DNA from: Shinisaurus crocodilurus | Lineage: Eukaryota > Chordata > Lepidosauria > Squamata > Shinisauridae | Length of the DNA: 64,000 nt | Assembly: GCA_021292165.1 (NCBI GenBank) | Contig: CM037885.1 | Span: 8,923,042-8,987,041, forward strand | Direction: 5' to 3' | In this document: positions 40,001-49,000 of the stretch, one piece after another | How positions within the stretch are numbered: position 1 is the first letter of the stretch | Layout: the number at the start of each line of letters is the position of its first letter | Program-made: the position numbers and the translations under genes | Notes under the pieces: generated by a model | Databases searched by the model: none | The model's input: only the letters and a program-made list of their open reading frames with translations | Told to the model about the DNA's origin: nothing

Positions 40001-43000
40001 GGAGAAAGTGGAAGTATCAGCAATATTAACTTACCAATACCAAGTTTGGTGTTTCCCCCAGTTCTGCTCCTGTGCCTTTAATAGCAACCTGATATGAAGA
40101 AACTTAGCATGTGAAGCTTTCCCTGGCATGCAAGTAAATTGATTGGGGAGGCTTCTCATGCTAAGAGTTTGGGTGTCAGGCTGCACAGGAGCAAGAAAAA
40201 AATGTGGCAACCCTAGTTTATATCCTCTGGGCCAAAAACATGATCAGTTTTAGCACAGAACAAAAATATATGACCCCCCCCCCCGATTCTTACATTGTTC
40301 CAGCATCCCCGTGTCCCCTCTGGCTAGTGATGCCACACTCACCATAAACAACCATGTAGTTGCCAATGACAGTGGCAGAGTGGAAGGCCCTCTCTCGAGG
40401 CCCCCGGTGTGAATCTTTGGCACGCAACGTACTCCAATAGCGCAGGTCCACGTGGAAGAGGTCGGTGGTGTTAACTCGGACACTGAACCTGAGGTCAGGG
40501 AAGAGTTTGCGCGAGTTATTCCTCCCATAAACTCTTCAGGTTTCCACCATCTCCTTTTCCCCACATTACTCCCAGGTCCCCCTTTACCGGGCAGTGGAGG
40601 GCCGGTGCCCGCCATAGACCAGGAGAGTGCGGGAGCCTGGATGGAACACCATGGAGTGGCCGGCTGCGGTGGGAGCCTTGCCTCCCGAAGGCGTCACTGT
40701 CTCCCAGCGCCACGTCCTCAGGTGGAAGCGGTACATCTGTGAGGAGAAGACATCCACCGAGGTGCGGCCTGCAGAAAGGTGGGGGAATGGGTTAGTGGGG
40801 GATGAGGCCCAGCATTCTGGGACGCTACTTCACATCCGTTCAAATTGCTACACTTGGGAGCCATTCCTGTTCTCCCATCCTGCAAGTGGAATTTGGTAAA
40901 TGTGTCAACTCAGCACTGGGCCTTAGGTAGCCCCCAAGAGAGATTTAGAAAGATACCGTTAGTAGGTTCTGCTGCTGCCCAGGCTAAGTTCTAGGCTAGC
41001 GTGAAAGCCGTCATAGTTCTTTCAGGTTAGTGACAGCCAGCGGCAGGTCTGGGCGGGCATGGGAACACAAGAAGCTGCCTTATACCGAGTCAGACTCTTG
41101 GACCATCTAGCCCAGTATTGTCAGCACTGACTGGCAGCAGAACTCCAGGTTTCAGGCATGATTCTTTTTCCAGCCCTACCTGGAGATGCTGGGGATTGAA
41201 CCTGGGACCTTCTGCATGCAATTCAGGCGCTCCACCACTGAGCCATGGCCAGAGCCTCGAAAACACTTCTCTGCCTGGGGAATACTTCAAACTCTAGCTG
41301 AAGTGTTTGCCGCACTAGGCAGTGGCACACACAACCACGGGCTCCTGGTTCTAGCATAGCGAGTTCCTGACAAATGGGTACCAAATTTTGATCATTTAAA
41401 ATGTAAACATAAAGCAGGAAAGTCTTCCAGTTGTCCAGGAAGTAAAACTTCCATAACTTCCATGGGCTGTCCATCCCTTCAACGCTTCTCTCCCCAAAAC
41501 ACGCCTATATCGCTCTTCTCCTGTCAAGGAACTGTGTTTTGATCCTTCCCCTCCAAATTTTTCAGCTTTGTAAATTCTAAAGAAAACGTGCAAATGGACT
41601 ATGCTCACGCAAAACAAACACGCTGAGCTGCACAAAGGACACGCTGATTCGTGTAAACGTATTTTGAGCACAGAACTTGGGATTTCCTAGAGCTGGAACT
41701 CAGTGGCATTTCTGACCCATGGCAGAAAAGTGTCCAGGTGACAAGCCCTGAAGTCAGAATGAAAACTGTGATAACCCTCCGCCCCACCTGCTCTCCTCTC
41801 AGGGCTTTGACAGGTTCCCAGGACTTCTGAGCCACAAACAGCCCTGGCCCTGCAACTCACCTCCAAACACATACAACCATTCATCTACCACTGCAGATGC
41901 ATGGCCAGCCAGCCCGAGCGGTGGAGGAAACCACGTGGTGTTGAGGGGCTCCAGCTCCTGCCAGCGTCCCTCCAGGGGAAGGTACATCCAGACGTCATTG
42001 GCGAGAAAGCCGCTGGCCAGCTCGCCTCCGAAAAGAACCAGGAACCCATCCCAAGCCACCGCTGTGTGCGAGTGACGTGCAGACTGTAAAGGGGGAGAAC
42101 AAAAATGGGGTAGCAATGAGACAGCTGCACAGTGGAACAGGGATTTTCCCCCCTCCTCACAGTCAATTCACACACTGCAGAATCACCAAGTAGGAAGGGA
42201 CCTCAAGATGGCATCTAGCCCAACCCCCTGCCGATGCAGGAAATTCCTGATCAGTGGCCATCCAACTGAGGTTTATACTTAATTATAAACCTCTAAGGAG
42301 AATCCACTGCCTTCTGAGGCAGCCGGTCCCCCTGTCAAACAACTATTACCATCAGGAAGTTCCTCCTAAATTACTTGAGGGACCGCCTTCACCCATATCA
42401 GCCTGCCCAAAACTTTAAGATCAGCAAGAGACCCTTCTCATTTGCCTACCTGTGAGAGCGGTTAGGTGGGTGACCGCACGAGAATGGGCCTTTTCCGCAG
42501 TGGCCCCACACCTCTGGAATAAGTTGCCTGGGGGAGGGGAGGGTCCACCAGGCCCATCTTTTAAGAAGGCCCTGAAACATACTATTTTGGCCTTCCTCTG
42601 ATATGGTTGCTGTTGTTCCTGTTTTTATTGCTTTTAAAGACCATATTGGTTTTTATTATGAGTCTTATCATTGTACACCATCTTGGGGGAGCTCCTGCCC
42701 TGAAAGGCAGCCAAGAAACATTTTAAATAAATAAATAAATAAATAAATAAATGTTTAGTCGAAATCCCCTTTCTTGTAAGTTGAGCCTGCTCATTTGATG
42801 CTGAAGCAAACATAGCTGCAAACACGGTTTGTCGCCAGGCATAACCTCAACAGGGAGCCTCAGCCATGTGACACATTTGTTGCATTTGCACATTACATTT
42901 TCAGGAAGATGCTTTAAGCATCTCAGGTGCACGTCCCCCTCCCCATCACCAGAAGGTAGTGTAGCGAGTGGTCCTCAGCAACAGGGGAACGCAGGCACTT

Positions 43001-46000
43001 ACCGGAGAGGGGCTGAGCACTCGTCGATGCCAGACATTCGTGGTGAAGTTATAAAAGATGAGGTCGCCAAGAGCTGTGTTTAAATCCAGACCTGGGGAGG
43101 GAAGCAGAAATAGTCTGCAAAGGCGGAAGGGAAGGGAAGGGCACTCTGACTAGGTGAACAATGGCTGCTGAGTAAGTTATATTACACTAGCTGTTGCCCG
43201 CAGCTGCGCTCGCATGGATTTTAGGATTTAGTATAATTGTTTTTAAAAGAAACATGTATGGAAAAGATGCAGTGTCCCTGACTGAAAAAGTGTAACATTT
43301 AGGCTGGGTGCTGGCAGCAGAAATCTTTTGTGACAGAAATATCTGTTCTTAAAGAAAAATCAGGTTAATCCTGAGAGTCTACAGGTGATGAAGAGTGAGC
43401 ATGCCAAGTTTGGGGTAGATCCATCTAAACGTGATTGAGCCTATGGGACGATGCCCCACACACAACAGTCAGTCAGTCATGTAAAAAGTTTCCCTCCCTT
43501 TTCACCCTGTCATGTAAAAAGTTTCCCTCCCTTTTCACCCCCTCAGAGAACATTCTAAATGGCCTAGGGGAGATTTGCATACCCAGCCCTATTGGCCCTT
43601 GCAGGAATTCATAGGAACATTCTAAGTGGCCTATGGGCTATTTGCATAACTGCTGCTATTGGCTCCTGCAGCAAGTTGGCTCCTGCAGCAATTATGAGGT
43701 GAGGCCTATTTGCAGAACTGCAGATATGAAAGTGGGGCGATTTTGCCCCCTTTTTTCACCCCCTTAGGAATGGAATTTCCCAAAATCCTTCTTTAGTGGG
43801 GGTCTACGTCATAAAAGCAATATCCCTTCAAAATTTCACATTCCTAGATTAAACGGTTTGAGCTGGATGTTGATGAGTCAGTCAGTCAGTCAGGACACCT
43901 TCTTATATATATATAGATTGTTGTAATATCTGAACATAAGAAGGGCCATGCTGGATCTGACCAAGCATCCAACTCGTCCAGGGTTCTGTTCAGACAGTGG
44001 CCAACCAGCTGCCTGTGGGAAACCCACAAGTAGGACATGAGTGCAATAAGCCACCTTGGAGATCAAGCCAGTCTGCCTCACGTCTTGCTGCCTGAGGGGG
44101 CTGAAAGCTGACCCCCCCGCCCCAATTCCTGGTTGGCAGGCTTCTTTATGATGTAGACTTTGCCTTGTAATGTATGCATGCAGCATCATAAAGGAGATGG
44201 GGCAGCCGGTGGTTGGCCATCAAGGGCAGCAGAGAAAAGTTGGCTGGGGGTGGGGAGAAGCAAAGGCTTGGTTCACTTTATGCGGCCCGCAAAGCCCCAG
44301 ACAACTCTCTTGCCACTTGCCTCCACTCCGTCTCTTGCATCTGTTCCGCTAGCTGTGACTTCAAAGGAGTCCTTCAGCTTGGCCAGCCACATAAGATTTA
44401 ACTGAATAAATGAAATTTATTTCGGTCACAGACCAGAAGATTTAACTAAGATCTGAAACATATGATCAGGAGAATCACATAGTGCATTTGTTTCCCACAC
44501 TGTTCCACTAAGACTGCAGAGGGGAAATTGCATGGTTGAATGCTCCCCCATAGGAAAAACAAAGCCTCCTTGCAAAAGGTTGGGCAGCAAGAAATATTCT
44601 AGTTAACATTCTGTCTATATGCTGGGCTAGATATTTTTTTTTGTAAATACGAAGGAACATTCAGTCCCCACACCTGCCGCGTGAAGTGGTTCAGACTATC
44701 AAGAGTGAGAGCGTACGATGCTGCCGATTATGTGTTTCAGCTTTCAGCCACCCTGAAGAGGCGCGTATCGTTCCCCCAAACGCCTGCAGCTACTCCCTTC
44801 ATGCTGCCAGCAGCAGACTATAACAGGATGATTTCTGACCTCCGAAGATGTACAGTCCTCCAGTGGAGGGCAGGAAAGCGCCAGCAGCAGCCGTGCGGGG
44901 CCGGAAACTGGGATCCCGGGCGCTCACGTTGTACCATTTGCCGGCTCCTTGGTTCTCGCTCAGGGCTAAGTCACAAGCCTGACCCACAAACCCAGGCTCG
45001 CACTGACAGTGCCCAGACTCCTGCCGGGGAGAAGTGGGGAGAAACAAGGCACGTCCCATCAGGCTGACAAAACCTAAGCTAGCATGCTCCCTGCAGAATA
45101 CAAATGACCCCTGGGCAGGGCAATTTCCAAGCCAAAGAGATGAAAATTCTGCCCATCATGAAAACCATCACGAGATCATGATGCCATCATGAAAGCCAAC
45201 TGGCTTTTCGAATTCTAAGCACAACCAACAGGCACATAGGTAGCAGGTCTTACCTGGCTGCAAGCGCCATGGTTCTGACAATAGGTGGCACAGTCGAGCA
45301 TTGAGCAGTCCTCGCCACCCCAATCTTGGAAGCAGGCACAGTGTCCGTCATTGTCACAGATCCCATGTCCCGAGCAGCCCATTGGGCACAGTGAGATGGC
45401 GTAGGTGGCGTTGAAGCCCAGCAGGTTGTAGTTGGCGTCACTGAACAGGTGCAACAGCATCTGCAAAGCGGGAAGGAAGAAGTGATGAGCACTCCCGGGA
45501 TGCTGGAGTCAAGGCAGCAAGATGATGCTGAGTGGAAGGAGATGAGAGGGAGCGCAGGGACATTCCACCAGCCCTGCTGAAAGGCCTCCCTCATGACGGT
45601 TCCTCCTCCCTCAACTGCCACCACCACCAGCAGCCATTCCAGCAGGCTGTGCAGAGGGAGAAGAGAGGGAGCGCAGGGCCATTCCACCAGCCCTGCCAGG
45701 AGTATTAATTAATACCCCCCCTTCTTCCCTCCCCATTCCTTTTTCCTTGTGTGTCGTGTCTTTTTAGATTGTAAGCCTGCGGGCAGGGACTGTCTTGTTA
45801 ATTGCTGTAAACCGCCCAGAGAGCTTCAGCTATTGGGCGGTATAAAAATTAAATAAATAAATAAATGGACTTGTGAGGGGACAAAGCTGCATGCCACCCA
45901 AAGCTATGTCCTAATTAAGAAAACAAAAAAAGTATTTTGATATAATTCAATCTCTTCCAGTTTACTCCAGAGTTAATAAACTTGTCTGCTATATAACTGC

Positions 46001-49000
46001 AAAAAACAAACAAACACCACAGCATTAAAGGCTACTATCTAAGCTTTGCTAAGATCGCAACCAGATCCTTGCCAAGAAGATGTCATGCGATGATACAGCT
46101 GTTGAACAAATCTGTTCCTTCTGCGGTAAGCTGGAGGATATCGAATTTAATCAGAATGCTTTTCTCATCATTTAGATGTCAAGGGTTCCCCTTCAGGAAA
46201 TTTCCATTGAGGAGTAACACACACTTTGCATGAAGCTGATATCCAGTCTGGAGGAGTAGGAGGGTGTCATGATGATCACAGTGAAATGTCCTGCATCCCT
46301 TATAGAACCTCCGCTCCCCACCCCAGCCTCTTACAACGTCCAGCCTAGCTCCAGCTCCAACATCTCAACAACCACTGGTAGGTTGCCAGCTCCTTACCCA
46401 GAAATGGCACCTCTTCCTTGAAGTCAAGCATGGAGCCGTTTTTCCTGTTGAGGACTACATTCCATCAAGGAGGTAAATCTGACCAGGGGAGCTGTATGCC
46501 AGCAGTGGGCAGGGGCCCAAACCAGTGGTGGACAGGATCAGAGCCCAAAGTTGGAGGACCACTCCTTTTCTTTTTCTGACACCCCTTTCTCCCTCCCTCT
46601 CTCTCTCTGACACCTCCTTCTCTCTCTCTCTCTGACACCTCTCCCTCTCTCTGACGCACATCCCTCTCTCTCTCAGACACCCCCTTCTCTCTGACACTCC
46701 TTTCTCTGTCACCTCTCCCTCTCTCTCTGACACCTTCTCTCTCTCTGACACCCCCCTCCCTGATACCCCCTCTCTCTGACACCCCCCTCTCTCACTCTCT
46801 GACACCCCCTTCTCTCTCTCCCTCTTCCTCCCTCCCAGCTTGCCACCAGGGGAGACACAAATTGCTCTTGCCAGAGGTCTAAACTGAGCACTTGCAGAGG
46901 GCTTTTGAAGTTAAGCCAAGGACAGCATGAAATTAGGCAGAGGACCACATGCAGCCCAAAGGGCCAGCTGCCCACTCCTGCTTTAAGAGGACAGGGATAC
47001 ATTCCACATATATGACTCCAGGTCTACGACGGTAGGTCTACATTACCAATTGTGATGTGACCCAATTTCCCACCCCCAGGGTGAGTACCTTGCCAGAGGT
47101 GGCTTCAACGGTGGGGGGCAGGGTGCTGCCACTGAGGCTGGCCAGCAAAGGGCTGCTGGGGGAATCGCCGTTGTAAATGAAGAGGTAGTCGTAGGTGCAT
47201 TCTGTATCCATAAACATGAAGGTCAGGAGGATGCGGTAGCTGCTGCTGGGTGCTGAGCAGGATACAAAAGGGGAGTGGGAGTTAGAGGACTAGTCCCAGA
47301 ACCAGTGGGGTGGTTGCGTACTGGACTTCAAGAGGGCCCGAAATCCTGTAAAGATGCATCTGTTAAGGGGCAGAGAAACTCTTTCAGCTAAAATAATAAT
47401 AATTTTTATAAAAAAATCCTTGGCCATCTCAGCAACCAGTTGTTTGCCGAGCCAAATTCAAGGTGTTGGCGTTGACCTTTAAAACCCTGTACGGCTCCGG
47501 TCCAGTATATCTCAAGGAGCGCCTCCAGCAACATCGGGTGGGCCGCTCAACAAGATCCGCCACGGATGGCTTTCTCCCTGTCCCATCAGCCAGAGAAACC
47601 AGGCTGGTGGGGACTAGGAGGGGGGCCTTTTCTGTGGCAGTCCCCAATTTATGGAACTCTCTCCCCAGTGACCTCCGCCATGCCCCTTCCTTGATTGGCT
47701 TCCGACGTGCATTAAAAACGTGGCTTTTCAGGCAGGAATATGGGGTGGGTTAGGATTTTTGGGTTTTGTGCTGTTTTTTATTGTGTTTTATACTGTGTGT
47801 GTGTGTGTGTCCCTTGTATTTTATTGGATTGTACATCGCTCAGAGTGGCTGGATGTCTGGCCAGATGGGCGATTCATAAATATAATAAATAAATAAATAA
47901 ATATCCAATCTCACTTCCAGAAGGTAATCTAGAAGGCTTTTAGAGACATCTGGAAGAAGGGAATTCCAAACTTCAGAGACGGTTGAGAATTCTGTGCTGT
48001 GCCCTCATGGTGCAACCATGGCAAAAGGAGCACACCATGCATGATATAGGAAGAGTGATGCTGGATCAGGCCAAAGGCCCATGTAGTCCCAGCATTCTGT
48101 TCATGCAGTAGCCAACCAGTCGTCTTCACTGAGTCTACAAGCAGGACATGAGTGCAATAACAACCTCCTGCTCGTGTACCCCAGCAACTGGTAGTGACTG
48201 GGTTCACACAACATGATAACTCACATTCAGGGGTTGAGTATGGGTTGTCGTTGAACTGTGGGTTGCTGTTGAAATGCAGGCTGCCCTGTTGTCTGAACCC
48301 AGCTGCGATAACAACCCATGGTTTGTTAAGCACCCATGAAGAGAACCCATGGTTTGTTATTGGGTTGTGAACTGTGGGTTGTTCACCATGGTTTGTTATC
48401 TTGGCTGAGTTCAGACAGCACGACAACCCACGTTTCAACAACCACCCACAGTTCAATGAAAACCCCACTCAACCCTTGAGTGTGGGTTATCATGTTGTGT
48501 GCACCCCTGCCTCCTGACCAGGTTCACACGATCACGGAGGAGTAAATAAGCCATGGTGGCTTATTTCACCCACCGTGAGTGCTGGACGCATGCTAGGGGA
48601 ATCTGCATAATTACCCTTGTCACCCAGAACCCATGGGCTGTTTTAGGATTCTGGGCAACTTGTTAACCACAGCAACAAGCCACCCTCTCCAGGTTTGAAC
48701 AACACGACAAGCCGCGCCAGCAAGGGTAATTATACAAATTGCTCCGGCATGGCTTATTTCCCCCTCTGTGATCGTGTGAGCAGGCCCACTGTCTCTGATA
48801 TTGGAGGTGACAAATAGCCATCATGACCTAAGGATTTATGATGGGGCTAAGAGAAGGAAATGTTAGAGCCCAAGTCCCTTTATACATTCAAACAAGGCTT
48901 TAACAAGTGGACAGGCCCTGTTGTTTGAAGAGGGTGGCATTCCTTGGGCAGGAATCAACCAGTTTGGTCCACCATCACCAACCACCAAAGGAAAGAGAAC

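Noticed and set aside
41190..41252. tRNA gene on the minus strand
   Set aside because: A and B boxes are present, but the sequence does not close into an acceptor stem and continues as a SINE body; the same holds at 5735 and 62281.
46455..46805. Arg/Glu-rich frames on the minus strand
   Set aside because: Produced by the ctctctgacacc microsatellite; the same peptide appears in more than one frame.
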